From VXYL01 sp965199875 (GTDB taxonomy: Bacteria > Pseudomonadota > Gammaproteobacteria > Pseudomonadales > Azotimanducaceae), in assembly GCA_965199875.1 (NCBI GenBank), contig OZ241346.1:3534001-3598000 (forward strand): 64,000 nucleotides of DNA, written 5' to 3'. Positions 41,919 to 50,384 of this stretch are shown piece after piece (the first letter of the stretch is position 1; every line of letters begins with the position of its first letter). The translations under genes were made by a program, and so were the position numbers. Under the pieces are notes generated by a model that worked only from the letters and a program-made list of their open reading frames with translations, made no database searches and was not told the DNA's origin.

Positions 41919-42529
41919 ACTTCCTCGCCCACTGCCTGCTTGCCCGTCCCGGCGCGGGATTCATTGCCGGCGGCGTGCTGGGCGACTTCGTGAAGGGGCG
42001 TATTTCCGACGCTCTGCCGCCGGAACTCGGGGCGGGCATCCGCCTGCATCGGCGCATCGACTCGCATTCCAACCGCTTGCCGGAGATGAAGGCCAGCATC
42101 CGCCTCTTCGACCCGTCGCTGCGCCGCGCCGCGCCGGTGCTCCTGGACATCGTGGCCGATCACTGCCTGGCGCTGACCTGGGAACGCTTCGCCGACGAGG
42201 AACTCGGCGCCTTCACCGCCGACGTCTACGCCGCCGTCGACACGTTCGGGGCGTGGGTGCCGGAGCACGGCCGCCGTTTCATGGCGCACATGGCCGCCAC
42301 CGACCTCTTGGCCCGCTACGAAGACGGCGAAGTCGTCCGCCGAGCCATGGGGCATGTTCTCGAGCGCCTGCGGCTGGCGCACCTCGACGACAAGCTCGAC
42401 GACGTGCTGGCGGAGAAGCTCGCCGGCTTCATGGACGACTTCGCGCGCTACTTTCCGCTGCTGCAGGCGTTCGCCGACGCCGAGCGGCGCAGGGTTGCCC
42501 CGCCGGACCGGCGGTCGGTTCGCTACTGA
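41915..42529 (+). CDS. acpH: Acyl carrier protein phosphodiesterase (AcpH)
   Basis: AcpH removes the 4'-phosphopantetheine arm from acyl carrier protein, making apo-ACP. The 204-residue protein opens with NFLAHCLLARP and GGVLGDFVKGRI, followed by the conserved histidines of IRLHRRIDSHSNRLPEM and the IVADHCLALTWERFA segment, consistent with a metal-binding HD-like active site. Length is close to E. coli AcpH (193). AcpH is largely a gammaproteobacterial protein, which supports the taxon. The GTG start overlaps gshA by 4 bp. Its end overlaps the convergent M48 peptidase by 7 bp. Confidence 0.9.
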   Translation: MNFLAHCLLARPGAGFIAGGVLGDFVKGRISDALPPELGAGIRLHRRIDSHSNRLPEMKASIRLFDPSLRRAAPVLLDIVADHCLALTWERFADEELGAFTADVYAAVDTFGAWVPEHGRRFMAHMAATDLLARYEDGEVVRRAMGHVLERLRLAHLDDKLDDVLAEKLAGFMDDFARYFPLLQAFADAERRRVAPPDRRSVRY

Positions 42530-43923
42530 ACGATCTTCAGGTAGTCGCCGGCGCGGGGTTCGCCGTTCGGATAGTGGGCGTTCATCAGGCGCAGCGTGTC
42601 GGCGGCGTGGCTGGGGATGGGCGACTGCTCGGCGAGGTCGGCGAAGCTCTTGCCCGGTTCCGCCACCACCACCTTGATGCGGCGGCTGTTGGCGTGCTGC
42701 AGGTCGTCGGCCGTCATCGGCCGCAGGCCCTTGAGCGTCTCTTCGAACTGCGCGCGGAACGGCTCCGCCACGCACTGGTCGCCGCAGACGCCCTTGAACA
42801 GAAAGACGTTCTGACGCAGATACACGACGGCGATCAGCTGCAGTTCGCCGCTTGATTCGCTGGTGTCTATCTCGCCGACGTAGGCCGGCGCTCCGTTGAT
42901 TTCCGTCTCGGTACCGTTGATCACGTCCTGGCGACGCAGCACCTCGGTGACGTACTCCTCGGGCGACTTCCGCTTCACGAACTCGTGCCTGACCACCGCG
43001 ATGGTGCCTTTCGCCGGGCCGCCCGGCGCACCGCCGACCACTTGCGACTGCTGCGCCGCCACCGCCCAGCCCTCTGGGAACTCGATGACCACGCGCAGAC
43101 CGGCGTGGTAGTAGGTCTCTTCCTTCGCCAGGCCGCTGGCGGCCTCGTCGCCGTAGGCGATGCCGTCCATCATCTCCCAGAATACGCCTTCCGGTTCGCG
43201 CAGTTCCGGCGACGACAGACTGCGCGCGTAGGCCACCGCCTGGTGCAGCCGCTGGTCGTTGCGCGGGTGGGAGGCGAACAGCCCGTGGTAGGTCGGCGCA
43301 TCGCCGCCGACCCGCCTCGAGAAGTCCTGCTGGTCCTTCAGCACCCACACGGTGTCGATGATGGCCAAGGGGTCGTAGCCGGCCAGCGCCATGAACTCGC
43401 CGCCGAGACGATCGGCCTCCAGTTCCATGTCGCGTCCGTAGCCAGCCACCAGCAACGAGGTCAAGGGATTCGACACGTCGCGCATGAGTTCGCCGCGGCC
43501 CGTGGCGATTGCGGCGGCGGCGCCAATCGCCTTGCCGGCGATGTTGGTCACGCGGCGCTTGCGCATGTGCCGGCCCACCACGTGGCCTATTTCGTGGCCG
43601 ATGACCGCGGCGAGCTGATCTTCGGAGTTGAGGTAGGTCAACAAGCCGCGATGGACGAAGATGTACGCATCGCCGGTGGCGAAGGCATTCACCCGGTCGC
43701 TGTCGAGGACGACGAAGTGGTACTCCTTGCCAGCGTCGGGCGAGTGCGCCAGCAGCCGAGCGCCGATGCGCTGCACGTAGCTTTGCCAGCGCTCGTCGGC
43801 GTAGATCTGCTGCTCGTCGACGAACTCTTTGTACATTTTTTTGCCCGCGCCGGCGTGCGCCGCCGCTGCGCCGAGGACGAGCAAGAAGGCTGCAAGAACG
43901 ACCAGGCGCGCCCGGCCGGACAC
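42523..43923 (-). CDS. Exported M48-family zinc metalloprotease
   Basis: The protein (466 residues from the GTG at 43923) is a secreted or periplasmic metallopeptidase of the M48/BepA-like group. A signal peptide is visible at 4-25 (ARLVVLAAFLLVLGAAAAHA). The zinc motif HEIGH is at 110-114, with a third ligand in the downstream ELEADRLGGEF segment. The second half (from about 280) is a beta-rich domain with a predicted disulfide (VCGDQC), and the last 60 residues look like a LysM-type region, suggesting cell-wall or outer-membrane association. An ATG at 44019 is an alternative start, but it would give a long, atypical leader before the signal sequence. The role is probably outer-membrane protein quality control; inference. 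Confidence 0.85.
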   Translation of the reverse strand: MSGRARLVVLAAFLLVLGAAAAHAGAGKKMYKEFVDEQQIYADERWQSYVQRIGARLLAHSPDAGKEYHFVVLDSDRVNAFATGDAYIFVHRGLLTYLNSEDQLAAVIGHEIGHVVGRHMRKRRVTNIAGKAIGAAAAIATGRGELMRDVSNPLTSLLVAGYGRDMELEADRLGGEFMALAGYDPLAIIDTVWVLKDQQDFSRRVGGDAPTYHGLFASHPRNDQRLHQAVAYARSLSSPELREPEGVFWEMMDGIAYGDEAASGLAKEETYYHAGLRVVIEFPEGWAVAAQQSQVVGGAPGGPAKGTIAVVRHEFVKRKSPEEYVTEVLRRQDVINGTETEINGAPAYVGEIDTSESSGELQLIAVVYLRQNVFLFKGVCGDQCVAEPFRAQFEETLKGLRPMTADDLQHANSRRIKVVVAEPGKSFADLAEQSPIPSHAADTLRLMNAHYPNGEPRAGDYLKIVQ

Positions 43924-44177
43924 GGCGCACCCGACCGGCGCGACGGGTGCGGCGCACTCGACGAGTGCGTTGGAGCTTGCTGCGCAAACTCGTTGCCTGC
44001 CACGAAAAACTCGACTCATCCGTGCAGGTCGACGCCCGCTCAAGGAATCTAGGCGCATGGCTTGGCGAAACTCGGTGAACCCGTAGCGGTTAGACGGCCG
44101 CTTCGCCGCCGAGTTCAAGGCGAACGCGGCAGGGCGGCATTGCCGGCAACCTTGGGCAACGGCCCGCCACAAGCCGC

Positions 44178-44393
44178 CTACAGACTGGTCGAGCGATCCC
44201 CGAAACGGCGCCGGAAACGCTCGACGCGGCCGCCGCTGTCGACGATCTTCTGCTTGCCGGTGTAGAAGGGATGGCAGGCGGCGCACACCTCCAAGTGGAT
44301 GTCGCGCCCCAGCGTCGACCGCGTCTTGATGACGTTGCCGCAACTGCACGTCGCCGTGATCTCGGCGTAGGCCGGATGGATGTCTGCTTTCAC
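44178..44393 (-). CDS. rpmE: 50S ribosomal protein L31 (zinc-binding form)
   Basis: L31 bridges the ribosomal subunits. The 71-residue protein matches the zinc-containing C+ type, with KADIHPAYAEITATCSCGN at the start and four cysteines at 16, 18, 37 and 40 (CSC...CAAC), then HPFYTGKQKIVDSGGRVERF and a short basic tail. Length agrees with E. coli L31 (70). Starts with GTG. A promoter is visible upstream (44426-44454). Confidence 0.95.
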   Translation of the reverse strand: MKADIHPAYAEITATCSCGNVIKTRSTLGRDIHLEVCAACHPFYTGKQKIVDSGGRVERFRRRFGDRSTSL

Positions 44394-44425
44394 GCAACTG
44401 ATTCGCTGCCGCTTCGGGGCTGCGC

Positions 44426-44454
44426 AGTGTAAACGCGGGCGCGCTCGACAACAA
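44426..44454 (-). promoter_or_regulatory. Probable sigma-70 promoter of rpmE
   Basis: On the minus strand TTGTTG and TACACT are separated by exactly 17 bp; the -10 hexamer ends 32 nt before the GTG start of rpmE. The spacing is optimal and the two hexamers match consensus at 3 of 6 and 4 of 6 positions. Confidence 0.4.
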
Positions 44455-44494
44455 CCGCCGAGCGCAAGTGCCGCAAGTGCCGCAAGTGTCCAGT

Positions 44495-45493
44495 TCAGCG
44501 CTTGATTGCTTGAAACAGTCCCGTAGGGGTGGTCAGGTCGTCGTCGGTCAGCTGGCGGAAGCGCGGCGCAAGTTCGCTGCGCAGAACTTCGGACTGTGCT
44601 CGTTCCCGCACCTCGGCCACGATGTCGAAGCGACTGTCCGTCAGCAGTTTGCGATGGGCGGAGTGCGCCAAGCGGTTCAGCAGATAGGCTTTCCTGCCGC
44701 GGATCAGTTTCCACGCCGTGTCGGAGTAGGTCCAGTGGCCGTTCCACCGCGACGACGTCGAGTGGCATCGATAGTCGATGGTGTGCGAGGCGACTCCGCC
44801 TGGCTTCAGCCAGCCGTTCGTGGCGCGATAGAGCGCATCAGGCTCGTCTACATGCTCCATGACCGCTTGGGAGAACAAGAAATCGACATCCCCCGCCATC
44901 ACCAGGTCGTCTGCCCGGTAGGGGGCGAAGTAGCTGATGCAGGGGCGCTCGGAGTCCGGGCCGCCGTCGCGCGTCCCACTGCTACTACTACTAAGCGCCT
45001 GTCTGATGCGCCGGACTTTCGCTTCGCCGGGCGCCGTGATCAGCGAACGCGGGAAGGCATAGCTCTGCAGCTTTGGATTCACCTCGGGGAACTCGTCGTC
45101 GTCCGGGATCGGCGCCTGGCTGTCGAACATCTGCCGCAGTTCGTCGAGTACGTCCATGTTGCTCGCCACGTTCGTATAGCGCACCCAGTCGACGACGACG
45201 TAGCGTTCGGCCCCCGAGAGCAACGCTGCCAGCCCGCAGCCGATGGAGTCGCCCGGCCCCAGCTCCATGACGACGTTCAGCTTCGGCTCGAGGCCCGTTT
45301 CGCGGGCGGCCACCAGGTGCCTCAGCCACACCGAGTAGCAGTACCGGGCGGATGCCTTGCGCGGCCTGATGCGACGGTAGACGTCGAGCGCGGCAGCGTA
45401 GCCCGGCACGCGGTAGAGCTGCCCCTTCGCCATCTCTCGGATCGAGTTGCGGCTGAGTTCCAAGGGTGCCCCCGTCTTGATCGAACGCGACAT
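44495..45493 (-). CDS. Class I SAM-dependent methyltransferase-like protein
   Basis: The 332-residue protein is a methyltransferase-like protein. The segment NVVMELGPGDSIGCGLAALLSGAERYVVVD at about 72-101 is the SAM-binding motif I and II pattern; a FLFSQAVMEHVDEPDALYRA segment with WLKPGGVASH follows, as in Methyltransf_11 enzymes. No substrate can be inferred. A run of five serines encoded by an AGT/AGC repeat (about 44985-44999) lies in the middle of the protein. The ATG at 45493 follows GGGGC. It lies 47 bp downstream of the CoA-transferase gene on the same strand. Confidence 0.82.
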   Translation of the reverse strand: MSRSIKTGAPLELSRNSIREMAKGQLYRVPGYAAALDVYRRIRPRKASARYCYSVWLRHLVAARETGLEPKLNVVMELGPGDSIGCGLAALLSGAERYVVVDWVRYTNVASNMDVLDELRQMFDSQAPIPDDDEFPEVNPKLQSYAFPRSLITAPGEAKVRRIRQALSSSSSGTRDGGPDSERPCISYFAPYRADDLVMAGDVDFLFSQAVMEHVDEPDALYRATNGWLKPGGVASHTIDYRCHSTSSRWNGHWTYSDTAWKLIRGRKAYLLNRLAHSAHRKLLTDSRFDIVAEVRERAQSEVLRSELAPRFRQLTDDDLTTPTGLFQAIKR

Positions 45494-45540
45494 GCCCCAG
45501 CGCCGCTGCGTGCCGTTGGGGCAAGACGCATGGTTGCCGC

Positions 45541-46719
45541 TTAGCGAACCACCTTGCGCGCCCGCAGCGCGGTGATCTCGTCCGCGGAGTAGCCGGCTTC
45601 GCCGAGCACTTCGCGGGTGTGTTCGCCGAGTTCCGGGGAACAGCGGGAGATTTCCGCCGGCGTCTCGGCGAAGCGCGCCGGGGGCCGCGCCTGGCGCATG
45701 GCGCCGGCGATGGGATGCTCGAACTCCCACAGCGACTCCACGGCTTTGATCTGGGGGTCGTGAACGACCTCGTCGCGGGCATTGATGCGGGCGAAAGGAA
45801 CTTGCTCGCGTTCCAGCCGTTCGGCCAGCTCCTCGGTGTCGAAGCTCGCGTAGGCGTCGTTCAAGGCTTCTTGGAAACGCTGCGAGTCGAGCCCGGCCTG
45901 GGTGCGGAAGCGCTCGTCCTCGAACAGGTTGGGCAGGTCCAGCGCGCGGAACAGGCCATGCCACTCCGCCGCTTGAACCGGCATGGTGCAGATGTAGCCG
46001 TTCTTCGTCTGGCGCACCATGTTGACGTGGGAACGATGCCCGGCATGGGGCGTCTCGTCGCCGACGAAGGTGTAGTTCAGCATGTTGTCCGGCCACAGGA
46101 AGAACAGCGCCGCATCGAGCATGGCGATGTCCACGCGCTGGCCGGCGCCGGTGCGTTCCCGCGCCACCAGCGCAGAGGCGATGGCCTGGGCGGCGGTCAT
46201 GGAGGTGATCTTGTCGCAGATCAGCGAGTTGACGAGGATGGGGCGTTCGCTGGCCGGATCGGCCTGCAGCGAGCCGATGCCCGAGATGGCCTGGACGATG
46301 GCGTCGTAGACGCGCCGCTTGGCGTACGGGCCGGAATGCCCGACGCCGTTGATGGAGGCGAAGACGATGCCAGGGTTGAGCTCGCGCAGCGTCTCGTAGC
46401 CGATGCCCAGCCGTTCCATCACGCCGGGGCGAAAGTTCTCCATCACCACGTCGGCGTCTTCGGCAAGCTTCTTGAACACCGCCTTGCCGTCGTCCAGCGA
46501 CAGGTCGATGACGATGGAACGCTTGTTGCGGTTCATCATGGCGAAGGCGGCGCCCACGCCGTTGCGCTGCAAGGCGCCGGGATGCCGCATGAAGTCGCCC
46601 TGGGGCGACTCCACCTTGATCACGTCCGCGCCCTGGTCGCCCAGAATCGAGGCGGCGATGGGGCCGGAGTAGATCGTCGTCAGGTCGAGAACGCGAATGC
46701 CGTGCAAGGCGCCGGGCAT
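45541..46719 (-). CDS. CaiB/BaiF family CoA transferase
   Basis: The 392-residue protein is a class III CoA transferase with the opening LHGIRVLDLTTIYSGP, GADVIKVESPQGDFMRHPG, NRNKRSIVIDLSL near 65-77, DVVMENFRPGVMERLGIGYE near 91-110 and the VYDAIVQAISGIGSLQADP region, where the aspartate aligns with the catalytic one. It ends with LGEHTREVLGEAGYSADEI. The substrate is unknown. Its start shares one base with the stop of the upstream monooxygenase gene (TGATG), so both are translated in series and may act on the same compound. Confidence 0.9.
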   Translation of the reverse strand: MPGALHGIRVLDLTTIYSGPIAASILGDQGADVIKVESPQGDFMRHPGALQRNGVGAAFAMMNRNKRSIVIDLSLDDGKAVFKKLAEDADVVMENFRPGVMERLGIGYETLRELNPGIVFASINGVGHSGPYAKRRVYDAIVQAISGIGSLQADPASERPILVNSLICDKITSMTAAQAIASALVARERTGAGQRVDIAMLDAALFFLWPDNMLNYTFVGDETPHAGHRSHVNMVRQTKNGYICTMPVQAAEWHGLFRALDLPNLFEDERFRTQAGLDSQRFQEALNDAYASFDTEELAERLEREQVPFARINARDEVVHDPQIKAVESLWEFEHPIAGAMRQARPPARFAETPAEISRCSPELGEHTREVLGEAGYSADEITALRARKVVR

Positions 46720-48353
46720 CAGGCCGCTCCGCCCGCCAGCGCACGCAGCTCGAAACCCTCGTAGCCGTTGGCGGCCACCGCGTCGCACTTGTCCACATAC
46801 GGCGGAAAGCCGACCAGCGGCATGAACACCTGCGGCTTGCCGGGGATGTTCCTGCCTAGATACCACGAGTTGCAGGTTGGGTAGAGGGTGGCGCCGGCCA
46901 CCGCGTTGACGTGCTCCACCCAGGCGTCTTCGGCGTCGCTCCTTGCCTCTATCGAGGCCATGCCATCGCGCCGCAGGCTGTCCAGGCAGTCGGCGATCCA
47001 GTTGACGTGCTGTTCGATGGAACAGAGCATGTTGGTGAGCACCGAGGGGCTGCCCGGCCCGGAGATCAGGAACAGATTGGGAAAGCCGACGGTGCCGAGG
47101 CCAAGGTAGGTTCGCGGCCCGGCGGACCACTTCTCCCGCAAGGTCCGCCCGCCCCGCCCGTGGATGTCGATGCCGAGCACCGCGCCGGTCATGGCGTCGA
47201 AGCCGGTGGCGAAGACGATGCAGTCCAGGACGTGTTCCTCGCCCGCCACGACGACGCCGTTCGGGGTGATGCGCTCGATGGGATGGCTGCGCACGTCCAC
47301 CAGGCGAACGTTGGCGCGGTTGTACGTCTCGAAGTAGCGGGTGTCCAGGCACGGGCGCTTGCAGCCGATCACGTTGTCGGGGCTCAGCAGCGCCGCGGTT
47401 TCGGCATCGCGGACCGTGTCGCGAATGCGTCCACGGACGAACTCGGCGGCGGTTTCGTTGGCTTCGCGGTTCAGCAGCAAGTCGTTGTACGCGCTTAGGA
47501 AGCCGAAGCCGCCGCGCTGCCAGCGTTGGCGGTAGTTCGACTGCTGCCCGGCGTCGTCGTCGGACAGCGCCGGCGCATCGTTCTGGGGGATCCTGGAGCC
47601 GAAGCCGGCCGGCATCCGATAGTTGCGGGCGCGAAACTGCGCGTACTCGGCTTTGATCTCGCGCACCAGCTGCGGATCGATGGGCCCGTTGCGCGCAGGA
47701 ATCGAGTAGTTGGGGGTGCGCTGAAAGACGGTGAGATGCCGCGCTTCTTCGGCGATGACGGGGATGGCCTGGATGGCGGAAGAACCGGTGCCGACGACGC
47801 CCACGCGCTTGCCGCTGAAGTCGACGCCTTCGTGGGGCCAGCGGCCGGTGTGGTAGGTCTCGCCAGCGAAGAGCTCCCGGCCGGGAAAGTCCGGCACGTT
47901 GGCCGAGGACAAGCAGCCCGTCGCCATGATGCAGTAGCGCGCCGTAACGGTCTCGCCGCCCGACGTGCGGATGCGCCAGCGGCTTGCCGCCTCGTCGAAG
48001 ACCGCTTGCACCACCCGGGTGTCGAACACGATGTCGCGCTTCAAGTCGAAGCGTTCCGCCACGTGGTTGGCGTAGCGCAGGATTTCCGGCTGCCCGGCGT
48101 AGCGCTCGGTCCACTCCCACTCCTGCTGCAGATCTTCGTCGAAGCTGTACGAGTACTCCATGCTCTCGACGTCGCAGCGCGCGCCGGGGTAGCGATTCCA
48201 GAACCAGGTGCCGCCGACGCCGGAACCGGCCTCGAAGACCCGCGCCTTGAAGCCGCCCTCGCGCAGCCGATGCAGCATGTAGAGGCCGGCGAAACCGGCG
48301 CCCACCACCACGGCGTCGAAGTCTCCGCTGCGATCTTCTGCAATGGCTGCCAT
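46719..48353 (-). CDS. Type I Baeyer-Villiger / flavin-containing monooxygenase
   Basis: The 544-residue enzyme should insert oxygen next to a ketone (or oxygenate a heteroatom) using FAD and NADPH. The FAD Rossmann motif GAGFAG is at 18-23, the Baeyer-Villiger fingerprint FAGETYHTGRWP at 162-173 (FxGxxxHxxxWP), and the NADPH motif GTGSSA at 188-193. Also typical are GTWFWNRYPGARCDVES at 48-64 and the ATGFD-type motif (FATGFDAMTG) late in the protein. The ATG at 48353 has GGAG 6 nt upstream. It is coupled to a CoA transferase, suggesting breakdown of a cyclic or long-chain ketone via CoA esters; this is inference. Confidence 0.92.
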   Translation of the reverse strand: MAAIAEDRSGDFDAVVVGAGFAGLYMLHRLREGGFKARVFEAGSGVGGTWFWNRYPGARCDVESMEYSYSFDEDLQQEWEWTERYAGQPEILRYANHVAERFDLKRDIVFDTRVVQAVFDEAASRWRIRTSGGETVTARYCIMATGCLSSANVPDFPGRELFAGETYHTGRWPHEGVDFSGKRVGVVGTGSSAIQAIPVIAEEARHLTVFQRTPNYSIPARNGPIDPQLVREIKAEYAQFRARNYRMPAGFGSRIPQNDAPALSDDDAGQQSNYRQRWQRGGFGFLSAYNDLLLNREANETAAEFVRGRIRDTVRDAETAALLSPDNVIGCKRPCLDTRYFETYNRANVRLVDVRSHPIERITPNGVVVAGEEHVLDCIVFATGFDAMTGAVLGIDIHGRGGRTLREKWSAGPRTYLGLGTVGFPNLFLISGPGSPSVLTNMLCSIEQHVNWIADCLDSLRRDGMASIEARSDAEDAWVEHVNAVAGATLYPTCNSWYLGRNIPGKPQVFMPLVGFPPYVDKCDAVAANGYEGFELRALAGGAA

Positions 48354-48391
48354 GGACACTCCGCCCCCACACCCGCGAAAGACGCAGGATT

Positions 48392-50275
48392 CTACCCTTC
48401 CGCGTCTCCGTTTGGCCGTGCCGCATCGTCTCCCTCGCTGGCGGTTGGTGAGCGGCGTTCGCCTTCTGGATGCTCCGCCAGCACGGCCAGAAACGCCTCG
48501 CCGTAGCGGTCCAGCTTCTTCCGCCCGACGCCGTGCAGCCGCAGCATGGCCTCCGGGGAGTCCGGTCGGACGCGCACCAGCTCCTTCAACGTCGCATCGT
48601 GGAAGACGACGTAGGGCGGCACCCCGGCGGCGTCCGCCAGTTCCAGCCGGCAGGCGCGCAATGCTTCCCACAGCCGTTCGTCGGCGCTGCCCGCCTCGAA
48701 GTCGCCGTCCCGAGGCGCCGTCTTCCTGGCCGTCGTGGACTTGCGCCCGAGCGCGACTTCCTCGCGCAGCGTCAGCGTGGTCTCGCCGCGCAGCAGCGGC
48801 CGTGCCGCGCTGGTCAGCGCCAGGGCGCCGTAGCGCGACGGGTCCGAGCGCACGAAGCCGCCGATCACCAGCCGGCGGAGCACGGAACGCCACTGGACGT
48901 CGCTGAAGTCGGCGCCGATGCCGAAGGTGGTCAGCGCCTGGTGGCGGTGTTGGCGCACCTTGTCGGTGTCCTTGCCGCGCAGCACGTCGATGACGTGCGC
49001 GGCGCCGAAGCGCTGGCCGGTGCGCACGATGCACGACATCAGCTTCTGCGCCGCCACGGTGCCGTCCTGGGTCTTCGGCGGCGACAGGCAGACGTCGCAG
49101 TTGCCGCAGCTGGCTGCTGGACGGTCGCCGAAGTAGCGCAGCAGGGCTGCGCGCCGGCAGTCCGTCGCCTCGCACCAGCCAAGCAGTGTGTCGAGCTTGC
49201 CGCGTTCGACGCGCTTGTGCTGCTCGTCCGCGACCGATTCGTCCACCATCCGCCGCAGGCGCACGACGTCCTGCAAGCCGAAGATCATCCACGCTTGCGC
49301 CGGTTCGCCATCGCGTCCGGCGCGGCCGGTCTCCTGGTAGTAGGCTTCGAGGCTCTTCGGCAGGTCCACGTGCGCGACGAAGCGCACGTCCGGCTTGTCG
49401 ATGCCCATGCCGAAGGCGACGGTGGCGACGATCACCACGCCGTCGTCGCGCAGGAACCGCGTCTGGTGTTCGTGGCGTTCGTGGCCCGGCATTCCGGCGT
49501 GGTAGGGCAGCGCGTCGTGTCCCTCGTCGCGCAGCAGGGCGGCGGTCTTCTCCGTCTTCGCCCGGGACAGGCAGTAGACGATGCCCGGTTCGCCGCGGTG
49601 GTCTTCGACGAAGCGCAGGAGCTGACTGTTCGCGTTCGTCTTGACTTGCACCGTGTAGCGGATGTTGGGCCGGTCGAAGCCGCTGACGAACCGCGCTGGA
49701 CGGCGCAAGGCAAGGCGGCTGACGATTTCGTTGCGCGTGCGGGCGTCCGCGGTTGCCGTCAACGCCAAGCGCGGGACGTCTGGAAACCGCTCGGCCAGCA
49801 CGTCGAGGCCCAGATAGTCCTGCCGGAAGTCGTGCCCCCACTGCGAGACGCAGTGCGCTTCGTCGATGGCGAACAGGGCGATCCGGGCTTCCTCCAAGAG
49901 CGCCAGGGTCTCCTCTTGCAGCAGGCGTTCCGGCGCCAGATAGAGAAGGTCGAGCCGGTTGCTGGCCAGCGCGTCCTCGATCTCCCGCTGCTCCATCCAA
50001 GGCACGTTGGAGTTCAGGAATGCCGCATGCACGCCGGCCTGGCGCAGCGCCGCCACCTGGTCCTGCATCAAGGCGATGAGCGGCGAGACCACGACGCCGG
50101 CGCCCGGCATCAGCTGCGCCGGAATCTGGTAGCACAGCGACTTGCCGCCGCCGGTGGGCATCAGCACGAGGCAGTCCCGGCCGTCGAGCACCGCTTGGAT
50201 GACGGCTTCCTGATCCGAGCGGAACGCATCGTAGCCGTACACGTCCTGGAGCAGTTGCCGGGCGCCTTCGAGCAT
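48392..50275 (-). CDS. recQ: ATP-dependent DNA helicase RecQ
   Basis: RecQ unwinds DNA 3' to 5' during recombination and replication-fork repair. The 627-residue protein is canonical: Walker A TGGGKS at 41-46, DEAH at 138-141, the aromatic-rich HCVSQWGHDF, the GRAGRDGE motif VI, the four zinc-binding cysteines in the C-terminal part (CRRAALLRYFG...CGNCDVC), a winged-helix RQC domain and a C-terminal HRDC domain with ELADAAGVPPYVVFHD. Length matches E. coli RecQ (about 609) with a short acidic tail. The ATG at 50275 has TATACT 7 nt upstream and no ribosome binding site. It is divergent from ppc. Confidence 0.96.
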   Translation of the reverse strand: MLEGARQLLQDVYGYDAFRSDQEAVIQAVLDGRDCLVLMPTGGGKSLCYQIPAQLMPGAGVVVSPLIALMQDQVAALRQAGVHAAFLNSNVPWMEQREIEDALASNRLDLLYLAPERLLQEETLALLEEARIALFAIDEAHCVSQWGHDFRQDYLGLDVLAERFPDVPRLALTATADARTRNEIVSRLALRRPARFVSGFDRPNIRYTVQVKTNANSQLLRFVEDHRGEPGIVYCLSRAKTEKTAALLRDEGHDALPYHAGMPGHERHEHQTRFLRDDGVVIVATVAFGMGIDKPDVRFVAHVDLPKSLEAYYQETGRAGRDGEPAQAWMIFGLQDVVRLRRMVDESVADEQHKRVERGKLDTLLGWCEATDCRRAALLRYFGDRPAASCGNCDVCLSPPKTQDGTVAAQKLMSCIVRTGQRFGAAHVIDVLRGKDTDKVRQHRHQALTTFGIGADFSDVQWRSVLRRLVIGGFVRSDPSRYGALALTSAARPLLRGETTLTLREEVALGRKSTTARKTAPRDGDFEAGSADERLWEALRACRLELADAAGVPPYVVFHDATLKELVRVRPDSPEAMLRLHGVGRKKLDRYGEAFLAVLAEHPEGERRSPTASEGDDAARPNGDAEG

Positions 50276-50282
50276 GGCTGGG

Positions 50283-50288
50283 AGTATA
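50283..50288 (-). promoter_or_regulatory. -10-like hexamer 7 nt before the recQ start
   Basis: TATACT is separated from the ATG at 50275 by CCCAGCC. The geometry is the same as at smpB and the glutaredoxin gene and suggests a leaderless transcript. Confidence 0.45.
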
Positions 50289-50384
50289 GTGCTGGGCGTG
50301 GGACGGAAGCGGGAAGGATTGAATCGAACGCCGAACAAGTGCGCCGGCGAGGCGCGGCAACGGGCGCGACGGCAAGACACTGAC

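Noticed and set aside
43924..44019. N-terminal extension of the M48 peptidase from an ATG at 44019
   Set aside because: It would put a 32-residue Arg/Cys-rich leader in front of the signal peptide and has no ribosome binding site; the GTG at 43923 gives a normal signal peptide.
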